Shown: positions 8,066 to 18,979 of the stretch, piece after piece
How positions within the stretch are numbered: position 1 is the first letter of the stretch
Layout of the letters: each line of letters begins with the position of its first letter
Assembly: GCF_947487915.1 (NCBI RefSeq)
Contig: NZ_CANKYH010000013.1
Span: 16,493 to 80,492 of the forward strand
Source: an uncultured Serinicoccus sp.
Lineage (GTDB): Bacteria; Actinomycetota; Actinomycetes; Actinomycetales; Dermatophilaceae
Direction: 5' to 3'
Length of the DNA stretch: 64,000 nt
The notes under the pieces: generated by a model
Told to the model about the DNA's origin: nothing
The model's input: only the letters and a program-made list of their open reading frames with translations
Databases searched by the model: none
Position numbers and translations under genes: made by a program

Positions 8066-9309
8066 GCAACCCGCTCGCCGACCCCACCGACCCCACCGAC
8101 CCCGCCGTCGCGTCGGCACCCGGCGCCGCTGCTCCCGACGGCAGCGTGGACCGCGCCGCCACCGACGAGGTCGTGGCCGAGCTCGAGGAGACGTTGGAGG
8201 AGACCGAGGAGCACGACCTCTTCCCCTACCAGGCCATCGTGCTCACCTCCTTCGGCGGACCCGAGGCCCCCGAGGAGGTCATGCCCTTCCTGCGCCGGGT
8301 CACCGGCGGCCGCGGGATCCCCGACGAGCGACTGGAGGAGGTGGCCGAGCACTACCTGCACTTCGGCGGCCGCAGCCCCATCAACGACCAGAACCGCGCC
8401 CTCATCGAGGCGATCCGCGCCGAGCTGGCCCGACGGGAGCTGACGATCCCCGTGCTCTTCGGCAACCGCAACTCACAGCCGTTCCTGGCCGACGCCTTCC
8501 GGGAGGCCCACGCCGAGGGCATGACGCGGCTGCTGTCGGTGACGACGAGCGCCTACTCGTGCTACTCCTCGTGCCGGCAGTACCGCGAGGACATCGCGGC
8601 CGCCCAGATCGAGCTGCGCGAGGAGGGCAAGGAGGTGCAGGTCGACAAGATCCGGCAGTACTGGAACCACCCCGGTTTCTCCGGGGCCAACGCCCGCATC
8701 GTCGGCGAGGCCGCCCGGCAGCGTTACGAGGCCACCGGCGTGGCGCCGCACCTCGTCTTCGTGACGCACTCGCTGCCCAACTCGATGGACGACACCTCCG
8801 GCCCGGGGGACGACGAGGGCAACCTCTACTCCCGCCAGCACCTCGAGCTGTCCGCCGCCATCGCCGCGGAGACCGCCGCGACGCTCGGCACCGAGGTCGA
8901 GCACGACCTCACCTACTGCTCCCGCTCCGGACCGCCCAGCCAGCCCTGGCTCGAGCCGGACGTCAACGACCACCTCCGGGTCCTCAAGGAGCGCGGCGTC
9001 GAGGGCGTCGTCCTGGCGCCGATCGGTTTCGTCTCCGACCACATGGAGGTCGTCTTCGACCTCGACACCGAGGCGGCCGAGACCGCCGAGGAGCTGGGGA
9101 TGGACCTGCTGCGGGTGCCCACGGTCGGCACGGACACCGAGTTCGTCATGGGGCTGGTCGACCTCGCCCTGGAACGGGCGGCGCAGGCGCGTGGCGAGGA
9201 CGCCGCGACCCCCACGTGGCCCGGTGGTGAGGTGCGCCCGGCGATCTGCCGCCCGGGTTGCTGCCCCAACCTCAGGATGGCCAAGCCCGCCGCCTGCGGG
9301 AGCGACTGA
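8062..9309 (+). CDS. cpfC: Coproporphyrin III ferrochelatase
   Basis: Inserts Fe2+ into coproporphyrin III in the coproporphyrin-dependent heme pathway used by actinobacteria. Conserved segments include LTSFGGPEAPEEVMPFL, the active-site His in FVTHSLPNSM (about residue 238) and CSRSGPPSQPWLEPD. Cysteines at about 168/172 (SCYSSC) and in the C-terminal CRPGCCPN motif (about 395) fit the [2Fe-2S] cluster described for actinobacterial ferrochelatases. The N-terminal 50 residues are a variable acidic extension. The start overlaps the upstream stop, and the IMPase gene overlaps the 3' end. Confidence 0.93.
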   Translation: MSNPLADPTDPTDPAVASAPGAAAPDGSVDRAATDEVVAELEETLEETEEHDLFPYQAIVLTSFGGPEAPEEVMPFLRRVTGGRGIPDERLEEVAEHYLHFGGRSPINDQNRALIEAIRAELARRELTIPVLFGNRNSQPFLADAFREAHAEGMTRLLSVTTSAYSCYSSCRQYREDIAAAQIELREEGKEVQVDKIRQYWNHPGFSGANARIVGEAARQRYEATGVAPHLVFVTHSLPNSMDDTSGPGDDEGNLYSRQHLELSAAIAAETAATLGTEVEHDLTYCSRSGPPSQPWLEPDVNDHLRVLKERGVEGVVLAPIGFVSDHMEVVFDLDTEAAETAEELGMDLLRVPTVGTDTEFVMGLVDLALERAAQARGEDAATPTWPGGEVRPAICRPGCCPNLRMAKPAACGSD

Positions 9310-10205
9310 TGCCGGGCGGGCCGGGCACCGAGGAGGGCGGTGCCGCGGTGCCGGACACGGACGCGGTCGGCGCGGACGCCCGGGCCGCCCTGGAGGACCT
9401 CGCGGTGGCCCTGGTCGGCGAGGTCGGCGCGCTCATCCGGGACGAACGCCCGGACGGGCTCGGCGTCGCGCACACCAAGAGCACCGATCTCGACGTCGTC
9501 ACCGAGATGGACACCCGCGCCGAGGCGCTGCTGCGCGAGCGGTTGGCTCAGGCCCGCCCCGACGACGGCATCCTCGGCGAGGAGGACGGGCTGACCGAGG
9601 GCACGTCCGGGTTGAGCTGGGTCGTCGACCCCATCGACGGCACCGTCAACTACCTCTACGACCTGCCGGCGTATGCCGTGTCCGTCGCCGTGGTCGTGGG
9701 CGACCCCACCACCCCCGGTGCCTGGGCGCCGGTCGCCGGGGCGGTCGTCAACCCGCGCACCGACGAGGTCTTCCACGCCCACCTCGGCGGCGGCGCCCGG
9801 CTCACCTCGCGCGGCCGGACCCGGTCGCTCGCGGTCGCCGGGCAGCCGACGCTGGACGGCGCCCTGCTGGCGACCGGCTTCTCCTACGACCGGCAGGTCC
9901 GTCGGCGGCAGTCGGCCGTGGTCGCCGACCTGCTGCCCCGGGTGCGGGACCTCCGCCGCATGGGCGCCGCCGCGCTCGACCTGTGCCACGTGGCGGCCGG
10001 ACGCGTGGACGGCTACTTCGAGCGCGGCACCCATCCGTGGGACGTCGCCGCCGGCCTCGTCATCCTGGGCGAGGCGGGCGGGGTCGCCTCGGGCGCCGAG
10101 CCGGGCAGCCCGGCATCCACCGACCTCGTCGTCGCCGCGAACCCGGTGCTGCAGCCGCTGCTGCGGGCCGAGATCGTCCGCCTGACCAGCGCGGACCCGC
10201 ACTGA
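9309..10205 (+). CDS. Inositol monophosphatase family protein (SuhB-like)
   Basis: A 298-residue Mg2+-dependent phosphatase. Metal ligands are seen in GEEDG (about residue 92) and WVVDPIDGTVNY (DPIDGT at about 108-113), and the C-terminal metal motif is THPWDVAAG. Likely substrates are myo-inositol-1-phosphate or similar sugar phosphates. In mycobacteria suhB also lies close to the DUF4193-dut region, which supports an ancestral location. The start is the ATG in the TGATG overlap with the ferrochelatase gene. A second, more diverged family member is at 40568. Confidence 0.9.
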   Translation: MPGGPGTEEGGAAVPDTDAVGADARAALEDLAVALVGEVGALIRDERPDGLGVAHTKSTDLDVVTEMDTRAEALLRERLAQARPDDGILGEEDGLTEGTSGLSWVVDPIDGTVNYLYDLPAYAVSVAVVVGDPTTPGAWAPVAGAVVNPRTDEVFHAHLGGGARLTSRGRTRSLAVAGQPTLDGALLATGFSYDRQVRRRQSAVVADLLPRVRDLRRMGAAALDLCHVAAGRVDGYFERGTHPWDVAAGLVILGEAGGVASGAEPGSPASTDLVVAANPVLQPLLRAEIVRLTSADPH

Positions 10206-10346
10206 CGGCATACCCGTGCACGGGCGCGTGCGCCGATAGGGCAGAATCCGCGCGACACGTGCGAGCGCTGGGCCGCCTCGGGCACAAAATCGCAGGCCTC
10301 GGCGTTCACGCACGACGAGAGAGACTTCAGAGGTGAAAGAGGCGAG

Positions 10347-10646
10347 ATGGCGACTGATTACGACGCCCCACGCAAGAACGACGACGAGCTCAACGAGGAC
10401 TCGCTCGAGGAGCTGAAGGCCCGGCGCAACGACAAGTCCTCGGGCAGCGTCGACGTCGACGAGACCGAGCAGGCCGAGGGCTTCGAGCTCCCGGGGGCGG
10501 ACCTGTCCAACGAGGAGCTGTCGGTGCACGTGCTGCCCCGGCAGCAGGACGAGTTCACCTGCTCCCGGTGCTTCCTGGTGCACCACCGCAGCCAGCTGGC
10601 CAAGGAGGTCGGAGGGCTGCCCGTCTGCACCGAGTGCGCGGCCTGA
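10347..10646 (+). CDS. DUF4193 family protein
   Basis: A 99-residue acidic protein ending in a zinc-ribbon-like pair, CSRC and CTEC, around residues 70 and 96. It is a conserved actinobacterial family next to dut; it may bind zinc and could be an RNA-polymerase- or ribosome-associated factor, but no function is established to my knowledge. It has its own 141-bp upstream region, and GAGG just before the ATG gives only a weak ribosome-binding site. Confidence 0.9.
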   Translation: MATDYDAPRKNDDELNEDSLEELKARRNDKSSGSVDVDETEQAEGFELPGADLSNEELSVHVLPRQQDEFTCSRCFLVHHRSQLAKEVGGLPVCTECAA

Positions 10647-10678
10647 GTCCCGTGCGGCCGCCACGGTCGGTGCGGGAC
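10647..10678 (+). terminator. Weak hairpin after DUF4193 gene
   Basis: GTCCCG (10647-10652) can pair with CGGGAC (10673-10678) across a 20-nt loop, directly after the stop codon. The stem is short and lacks a T-run. Confidence 0.3.
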
Positions 10679-10690
10679 CGGGCCGGGGAC

Positions 10691-10696
10691 TACCCT
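10691..10696 (+). promoter_or_regulatory. -10 hexamer of the dut promoter
   Basis: TACCCT lies 8 nt before the ATG at 10705. That implies a 0-2 nt leader and favours this ATG over the GTG at 10699. Confidence 0.45.
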
Positions 10697-10704
10697 CGGT
10701 GACG

Positions 10705-11199
10705 ATGCAGCCCGAGCCCCAGACCGTCGCCGTCGCCCTGCGCCGCCTGGACCCGGACCTCCCCGTCCCGGTCCAGGCCCGGCCCGGCGACGCCGGGGTC
10801 GACCTGCACCTGCGGGAGGACGTGCAGGTCGGGCCGGGCGAGCGGGTCCTGGTGGGCACGGGGGTCGCCGTCGCGGTCCCGGAGGGGTATGCCGCGTTCG
10901 TGCACCCCCGCTCCGGGCTGGCCGCGCGGCACGGCCTGACCATCGTCAACGCCCCGGGGACGGTGGACTCCGGCTACCGCGGGGAGATCCTCGTCAACCT
11001 GCTCAACACCGACCCCCAGGAGCCGGTGCACCTGCGCCGGGGCGACCGCGTCGCCCAGCTCGTGGTCCAGCAGGTCGTCCGGCCCGTCTTCACGGTGGTC
11101 GACGACCTGGCGGACTCCCCGCGTGGAGCCGGCGGGCACGGGCACACGGGCACCTCCACCACCCTCCCGGCCGCGGCCGGGCCGACCCAGAAGGAGTGA
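10705..11199 (+). CDS. dut: dUTP diphosphatase
   Basis: Hydrolyses dUTP to dUMP and PPi, keeping uracil out of DNA and feeding dTMP synthesis. The homotrimeric dUTPase motifs are in order: motif 1 ARPGDAGVDL, motif 2 HPRSGLAARHG, motif 3 GTVDSGYRGEI, motif 4 RRGDRVAQLVVQ, and a C-terminal glycine-rich motif 5 region (SPRGAGGHGHTGT). This last region departs from the classical RGxGGFGSTG in having His rather than Phe. GTG 10699 is an alternative start. The promoter position and the leaderless habit of this genome favour ATG 10705. Confidence 0.93.
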   Translation: MQPEPQTVAVALRRLDPDLPVPVQARPGDAGVDLHLREDVQVGPGERVLVGTGVAVAVPEGYAAFVHPRSGLAARHGLTIVNAPGTVDSGYRGEILVNLLNTDPQEPVHLRRGDRVAQLVVQQVVRPVFTVVDDLADSPRGAGGHGHTGTSTTLPAAAGPTQKE

Positions 11200-11206
11200 G
11201 CCACCA

Positions 11207-12118
11207 GTGGCACTCTTTGGCCGACGCAAGACCAACCGCCTCAGCGACGAGGAGCTGCTCGACCTCCAGGACGGCGACGAGGCCGTCGTGCGGCCCGAGC
11301 CGGCCGAGGGTGAGCCCGGGGTGGACCGCGACTGGGTCCGGCACGAGGACGGCCCCTACGACATCTCCGAGTGGCGCGAGCTGGACGGCCGCATCGACCT
11401 GGGGGCTCTGCGCATCCCGTCCGTCAAGGGCATGCAGATGCGTCTGGACATCGAGCAGGGCTCGGGCCGGGTCATCGGCGCCACCCTGGGCTTCGGCGCC
11501 TCGCAGGCGCAGGTCCAGGTCTTCGCCGCGCCGCGGACCGAGGGCATCTGGGACGAGCTGCGCGCCGAGATCGCCCGGGGTCTGGTCGACTCCGGGGGTG
11601 CGGCCGAGACCGTCGAGGGGCGCATGGGCAAGGAGCTGCGGGCCCGGATGCCCGGGCGCGCCCCGGACGGGCGCGTGGCCTACCAGCCCGCCCGCTTCCT
11701 CGGGATCGACGGGCCCCGGTGGTTCCTGCGCGTCGTCGTCGGGGGCCCGGCGGCCTCCGACGACAACCAGGCCCGCGGCATCCTCGCCTTCGTGCGCCGG
11801 ATCGTCGTCGACCGCGGTGACGAGCCCCGCCCGCCCCGTGAGGTCCTGACGCTCACCCCCCCGAAGGGCTTCGCGGAGGCGGTGGCCAAGGAGGCCGAGG
11901 CCCGCCGGGAGCAGCAGGCGCAGGCCCGCCGGGCCGCGGCGGCCGACGCCCTGCACAAGGCCCCGACCGCCGGGGGCTCCACCGACGCGACCTCGGTCGC
12001 CGGCGTGGGCCTGGGCGGCGCAGCGGCCACCGATGCCGCCGAGCCGCCCCGTCACCGGGCGCCGGAGCCGGCGCCCACGGACGCCCCGCAGGCCCCCCGC
12101 AACCCCGACTTCACCTGA
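11207..12118 (+). CDS. DUF3710 family protein
   Basis: A 303-residue protein beginning MALFGRRKT with a basic N-terminus, then a compact domain to about residue 220 (VKGMQMRLDIEQGSGRVIG, YQPARFLGIDGPRWFLR). The Ala/Pro-rich tail is probably disordered. The gene sits in the conserved dut-DUF3710-DUF3159 block of actinobacteria. GTG 11207 is chosen because AAGGAG (11191-11196) lies 10 nt upstream; longer in-frame readings overlap dut. The function is unknown. Confidence 0.88.
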   Translation: MALFGRRKTNRLSDEELLDLQDGDEAVVRPEPAEGEPGVDRDWVRHEDGPYDISEWRELDGRIDLGALRIPSVKGMQMRLDIEQGSGRVIGATLGFGASQAQVQVFAAPRTEGIWDELRAEIARGLVDSGGAAETVEGRMGKELRARMPGRAPDGRVAYQPARFLGIDGPRWFLRVVVGGPAASDDNQARGILAFVRRIVVDRGDEPRPPREVLTLTPPKGFAEAVAKEAEARREQQAQARRAAAADALHKAPTAGGSTDATSVAGVGLGGAAATDAAEPPRHRAPEPAPTDAPQAPRNPDFT

Positions 12119-12870
12119 TGACCTCTCCCACCGCGCCCCAGGACCCCGAGCGCCGTCCGGCGCCGGAGGTCGGGGCGGGCGCCAGCCCCGAGGAGACCGT
12201 CGAGCAGGTGATCCGCCGCCGGATCGGTGAGGCGCTCGGCGGCTGGTACGGCTCGCTGGAGACCGCGCTGCCGACGGTCGCCTTCGTCACAACCTGGCTC
12301 ATCACCGGTGCCGTTCGGCCGGCCGTGGTCGCCGCGGCGGCCCTGCTGGTCGTGCTCACGCTGATCCGCGGCTTCTTCGTCGGCGGGTCGTGGCGCTTCC
12401 TCGGCTCGGCGATCTTCGCGACCGCCATCGCCGCCTTCTTCGCGCTCCGCTCCGGCGAGGCGCAGGACGCCTTCCTGCCCGGCATCCTCGCCAGCGCCCT
12501 CTACGGCGTCGGGGCTCTGCTGAGCATCGTGCTGCGCTGGCCGCTCGTCGGCTTCCTCGTGGCGGTCGGCGATCCGCAGTTCGCCGAGCGTCCGGGCGCC
12601 TGGCGACGCGACCCCGGGCTGGTGGCCGTGTGCGCCCGGCTCACCTGGGTCCTCGTGGCGCTGTTCGCGGTGCGGGTGGCCGTGATGCTCCCGCTCTACC
12701 TCGCCGGCGAGGTGGCGTGGCTGGGCATCAGCAAGATCGTGCTCAGCTGGCCGGCCTACCTGCTGGCCGTGGTGGTCATGGGGTGGATCCTGGCGACCGG
12801 CCGCACCGCTGCGCAGCCGCAGGACGAGGCGAGCGGCACCGCGGCGATCGACCCGGGCCAGGGGCACTAG
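12118..12870 (+). CDS. DUF3159 family membrane protein
   Basis: A 250-residue protein with about five to six hydrophobic segments (TVAFVTTWLITGAV, VAAAALLVVLTLIRGF and others) between a soluble N-terminus and a short polar tail. DUF3159 proteins are conserved in actinobacteria beside DUF3710; the function is unknown. The ATG overlaps the previous TGA (TGATG), so expression is probably coupled. Confidence 0.88.
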   Translation: MTSPTAPQDPERRPAPEVGAGASPEETVEQVIRRRIGEALGGWYGSLETALPTVAFVTTWLITGAVRPAVVAAAALLVVLTLIRGFFVGGSWRFLGSAIFATAIAAFFALRSGEAQDAFLPGILASALYGVGALLSIVLRWPLVGFLVAVGDPQFAERPGAWRRDPGLVAVCARLTWVLVALFAVRVAVMLPLYLAGEVAWLGISKIVLSWPAYLLAVVVMGWILATGRTAAQPQDEASGTAAIDPGQGH

Positions 12871-12871
12871 G

Positions 12872-14272
12872 GTGCCCGTCCCCGACGCGGGGCCGGCCCC
12901 CGCCGTGGGGGACGTCCTCGACCTGCACGTCGGCCCTGTCGCACACGGAGGGCACTGCGTCGCCCGGGTGGGTGACACCCCCCACGGGCAGGTCGTCTTC
13001 GTCCGGCACACGCTGCCGGGGGAGCGGGTGAGCGCCGTCGTCACCGGCAGCGGGGGCGGAGGGCGCTTCCTGCGCGCCGACGCCGTCGAGGTCCACGAGG
13101 CCTCCCCTGACCGCGTGCCGCCGCCCTGCCCCTTCGCCGGGCCCGGCCGCTGCGGCGGGTGCGACTGGCAGCACGCCGACCTGGCTGCCCAGCGTCGCCT
13201 CAAGGCGGCGGTCGTGCACGAGCAGCTCACCCGGGTCGGGGGGTGCACGGAGGAGGAGCTGGCCCGGGTCACCGGACCAGAGGGCCTGGTCTGCGAGCCC
13301 CTGCCCGGCGACGACGCGGGCCTGCGCTGGCGCACGCGGGTGGAGGTGGCCCTCGCCCCCCGCCGGGACGGGGACGGGGTGGCCGCCGGGCTCAGGGCGC
13401 ACCGCTCGCACCGGGTGGTGCCGGTCGACGACTGCCTCATCGCCGCACCGGGCGTGGTGGGGACGGGGGTGTTCGAGGACCCGCAGGCGCTCGTGGACGC
13501 GGCCCGCGTGCCGACCCGGCACGGGCGGGCGGCCCCGCGGGTGAGCGCGCTCGACGTGGTCTCGCCCGGCGCCGGCGACCCGCTGGTCGTGCCGCTGGTC
13601 GTGCCGGGTGACCCGCCCCGCCGTCGGGGCCGCCGCCCCGCCTCCCGCCGCGGGTCGCACCGGACCCCAGAACCGCTCGGCCCGGTGCCCGAGGTGGTCG
13701 AGAAAGTGCGGGGGCACGAGTTCCGCCTCTCCGCGCGCGGCTTCTGGCAGGTGCACCCCGGCGCCGCGTCGGAGTTCACCGAGCAGGTGCTGGACTGGCT
13801 CGACCCGCAGCCGGGGGAGCGGGCGCTGGACCTGTACGCCGGGGTGGGGCTCTTCGCCGTGCCGCTCGCCGAGGCCGTGGGGGACTCGGGCGAGGTGCTG
13901 GCCGTCGAGGCCGACGCCGTCGCGGCGGACGCCGCCGTGCGGCACCTGGATCCCTACCCGTGGGCGCAGGCCCATGCGGGCCCGACCGAGGAGGCGCTGG
14001 CCGGGCTCGTCGCGGCGGACGGCTCGGCGGACGTCGTCGTCCTCGACCCGCCCCGCAGCGGTGCGGGCGCCGAGGTGGTGCGGGCGCTGGCGGCCCTGCG
14101 GCCGCGGGCCGTGGTCTACGTCGCGTGCGACCCCGCCGCGCTCGCCCGCGACCTGGCGACCGCGCGCGAGGAGGGCCTGGAGCTGGTCGCGCTCCGGGTG
14201 CTCGACGCCTTCCCCATGACCCACCACGTCGAGTGCCTGGCGCTGCTGCGCCCGGCGCCGGCCCCGAGCTGA
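12872..14272 (+). CDS. TRAM-domain class I SAM-dependent RNA (uracil-5) methyltransferase
   Basis: A TrmA/RlmD-family enzyme that would methylate C5 of a specific uridine in tRNA or rRNA. It has an N-terminal TRAM domain (about 10-65). Cysteines in CPFAGPGRCGGC (about 86-97) plus one near residue 188 fit a [4Fe-4S] site as in RlmD. The SAM fold carries LDLYAGVGLFAVPLA, DPPRSGAG and the catalytic Cys in YVACDPAAL (about 418). An Arg/Pro-rich insertion near 245-270 (RRRGRRPASRRGS) is unusual. GTG 12872 starts one base after the upstream TAG. Whether the target is rRNA or tRNA cannot be decided. Confidence 0.9.
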   Translation: MPVPDAGPAPAVGDVLDLHVGPVAHGGHCVARVGDTPHGQVVFVRHTLPGERVSAVVTGSGGGGRFLRADAVEVHEASPDRVPPPCPFAGPGRCGGCDWQHADLAAQRRLKAAVVHEQLTRVGGCTEEELARVTGPEGLVCEPLPGDDAGLRWRTRVEVALAPRRDGDGVAAGLRAHRSHRVVPVDDCLIAAPGVVGTGVFEDPQALVDAARVPTRHGRAAPRVSALDVVSPGAGDPLVVPLVVPGDPPRRRGRRPASRRGSHRTPEPLGPVPEVVEKVRGHEFRLSARGFWQVHPGAASEFTEQVLDWLDPQPGERALDLYAGVGLFAVPLAEAVGDSGEVLAVEADAVAADAAVRHLDPYPWAQAHAGPTEEALAGLVAADGSADVVVLDPPRSGAGAEVVRALAALRPRAVVYVACDPAALARDLATAREEGLELVALRVLDAFPMTHHVECLALLRPAPAPS

Positions 14273-14283
14273 CGGAGGACCTC

Positions 14284-15894
14284 GTGCCCGACCTGGACCA
14301 GCAGCTGGAGTTCGGGATCTTCCCGACCCCCGCGGCCGACCGCATACCGGAGCTCCTCGGGCTCGTGCAGGTCGCCGAGGTGGAGGGCCTGGACCTGGTC
14401 TCCGTCCAAGACCATCCCTACCAGGACGGCTTCCTCGACACGTGGACCCTGCTGTCGGTCCTCGGCGCCCGCACGACGACCATCCGGCTGGCGCCCAACG
14501 TCGCCAGCCTGCCGCTGCGACCGCCCGTCCTGCTGGCCAAGGCCGCAGCCTCGCTGGACCTGCTCACCGACGGGCGGGTCGAGCTGGGTCTGGGCGCCGG
14601 CGCCTTCTGGGACGGCATCGTGGCCGCGGGCGGCCCGCGCCGCTCGCCGGGGGAGGCGGTCGACGCGCTCGCCGAGGCGGTGGAGCTCATCCGGGCCTTC
14701 TGGGCCGGTGGCACCCTGCGGTTCCGCGGCGAGCACTACCGGGCGCAGGGGCTGCACGCCGGCCCCGCCCCCGCCCACGACATCCCGATCTGGCTGGGGG
14801 CCTACAAGCCGCGCATGCTGAGGCTCACCGGCCGGGTCGCCGACGCCTGGGTCCCCAGCATGGGGTATGCCGACCCGCCCGACCTCCCCGCGCTCGCGGA
14901 GGTGGTGGACGAGGCGGCGCTGGCGGCCGGGCGTCCGCCCGGGTCGGTGCGGCGGATCTACAACATCAACGGCCGCTTCGGCACCGGCGGCGGGTTCCTC
15001 CGCGGCACCCCCGCGCAGTGGGCCGAGCAGCTGGCCGAGCTCACCCTGACCGTGGGGATGAGCAGCTACGTCCTCGGCACCGACGACGCGGACGTGGTGC
15101 GCCGCTTCGCCGCCGAGGTGGCGCCGGCGACCCGGGAGCTGGTGGAGGCCGAGCGCGCCCGGCGGGCGACGACGTCCCAGGAGGCGCCGACGGGGGCTGC
15201 GACGACGTCCCAGGAGGTGCCGACGGAGGCTGCGACGACCTCCCAGGAGGCGCCGGCCCCCGGGCGCGCCGACGCCACCCGGGGGAGCGGAGGGCATACC
15301 GTCGAGCCGACGCCGGACGACGGGCACCGGCTCTCGCCGGCGATGCCCTGGGACGAGCCGAGCCGTCCGGTCGCCCCGGACGGGTCGCCGGGCCCGTACC
15401 CGGAGCAGGCCCAGCACCTCAAGGACATCCACGACGGGCTGCGCGGCGAGCTGGCCCAGGTGCGCGACGTCCTGGACCAGGTGCGCCGCGGCCACCTCAC
15501 CGTCGGGGCGGCCCGCTCGGTGGTCAACACCATGACGATGCGGCAGAACAACTGGACGCTGGGCGCCTACTGCGAGTCCTACTGCCGGATCGTCACCGGG
15601 CACCACACCCTCGAGGACCGCAGCGTCTTCCCGCACCTGCGCCGGGTCGAGCCCGGACTGGGTGCGGTGCTCGACCGGCTGGAGGAGGAGCACGTGGTCA
15701 TCCACGACGTGCTCGAGCAGTTCGACCGGGCGCTGGTGCGGCTGGTGGCCGAGGACGGCAGCGGACACGCCGGCGCGGAGGTCCTCGAAGGCGTGCAGAG
15801 GTCCCTCGACCTGCTCACGGACACCCTGCTGTCGCACCTGGCCTACGAGGAGCGCGAGCTCGTCGGACCGCTGAGCCGGCACGGGCTGTCCTGA
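14284..15894 (+). CDS. Luciferase-like flavin oxidoreductase fused to a hemerythrin HHE domain
   Basis: 536 residues. Residues 1-300 are an LLM-class flavin-dependent monooxygenase/F420-type barrel (VQDHPYQDGFLDTWTLL, NVASLPLRPPVLLAKAAASL, GLGAGAFW, IPIWLGAYKPRML). A linker follows with three 33-bp coding repeats (15166-15258, unit ATTSQEAPTGA). Residues of about 370-536 form a hemerythrin-like four-helix domain with His/Glu ligands in IHDGL, GHHTLED, EEEHVVIHD and HLAYEE. A di-iron O2- or NO-sensing domain beside a flavin barrel suggests an O2- or redox-linked oxidation; the substrate is unknown. GTG 14284 has GGAGG 5 nt upstream. Confidence 0.88.
   Translation: MPDLDQQLEFGIFPTPAADRIPELLGLVQVAEVEGLDLVSVQDHPYQDGFLDTWTLLSVLGARTTTIRLAPNVASLPLRPPVLLAKAAASLDLLTDGRVELGLGAGAFWDGIVAAGGPRRSPGEAVDALAEAVELIRAFWAGGTLRFRGEHYRAQGLHAGPAPAHDIPIWLGAYKPRMLRLTGRVADAWVPSMGYADPPDLPALAEVVDEAALAAGRPPGSVRRIYNINGRFGTGGGFLRGTPAQWAEQLAELTLTVGMSSYVLGTDDADVVRRFAAEVAPATRELVEAERARRATTSQEAPTGAATTSQEVPTEAATTSQEAPAPGRADATRGSGGHTVEPTPDDGHRLSPAMPWDEPSRPVAPDGSPGPYPEQAQHLKDIHDGLRGELAQVRDVLDQVRRGHLTVGAARSVVNTMTMRQNNWTLGAYCESYCRIVTGHHTLEDRSVFPHLRRVEPGLGAVLDRLEEEHVVIHDVLEQFDRALVRLVAEDGSGHAGAEVLEGVQRSLDLLTDTLLSHLAYEERELVGPLSRHGLS
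15166..15258 (+). repeat. 33-bp coding minisatellite in the LLM-hemerythrin linker
   Basis: Units start at 15166, 15199 and 15232 (period 33 bp, the third partial). They preserve the reading frame and lengthen the inter-domain linker. Confidence 0.85.
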
Positions 15895-15902
15895 GCCCGC
15901 CC

Positions 15903-15934
15903 GCCCCACCTGACGTAGCGGCGGGTGGTGGGGC
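15903..15934 (+). terminator. Hairpin terminator after the LLM-hemerythrin gene
   Basis: GCCCCACC (15903-15910) pairs perfectly with GGTGGGGC (15927-15934) across a 16-nt loop, starting 8 nt after the stop codon. Confidence 0.5.
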
Positions 15935-15965
15935 AGGATGGGAGCACCGGGTGCGGCGCGCCTCG

Positions 15966-16007
15966 TTGCGTCCCCCACCCACGGTGAGATATCTTGATGT
16001 CAAGATA
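15966..16007 (+). promoter_or_regulatory. acnA promoter with overlapping operator palindrome
   Basis: A candidate -35 TTGCGT (15966-15971) is 18 nt from -10 TATCTT (15990-15995). The -10 is the left part of a near-perfect palindrome, TATCTTGA-TG-TCAAGATA (15990-16007). A regulator bound there would cover the -10 and the transcription start, as expected for a repressor. The AT content stands out in this GC-rich DNA. Confidence 0.6.
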
Positions 16008-16036
16008 AATAGCCAGCCAGCGAAGGAGCGATCACG

Positions 16037-18868
<2,832 letters not shown>

Positions 18869-18898
18869 GGCAGACCGGGCGCGCAGCGCACCACCCCT

Positions 18899-18931
18899 GA
18901 GCACCCCGTCGGCCCGGCCGGCGGGGTGCTC
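18899..18931 (+). terminator. acnA terminator
   Basis: GAGCACCCCG (18899-18908) pairs perfectly with CGGGGTGCTC (18922-18931), a 10-bp stem with a 13-nt loop located 30 nt after the acnA stop. Confidence 0.7.
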
Positions 18932-18979
18932 GCAGTCCAGGGTGGCCCGGTGCCGGGGTGACCGGCCCCCGGGCAGCGC

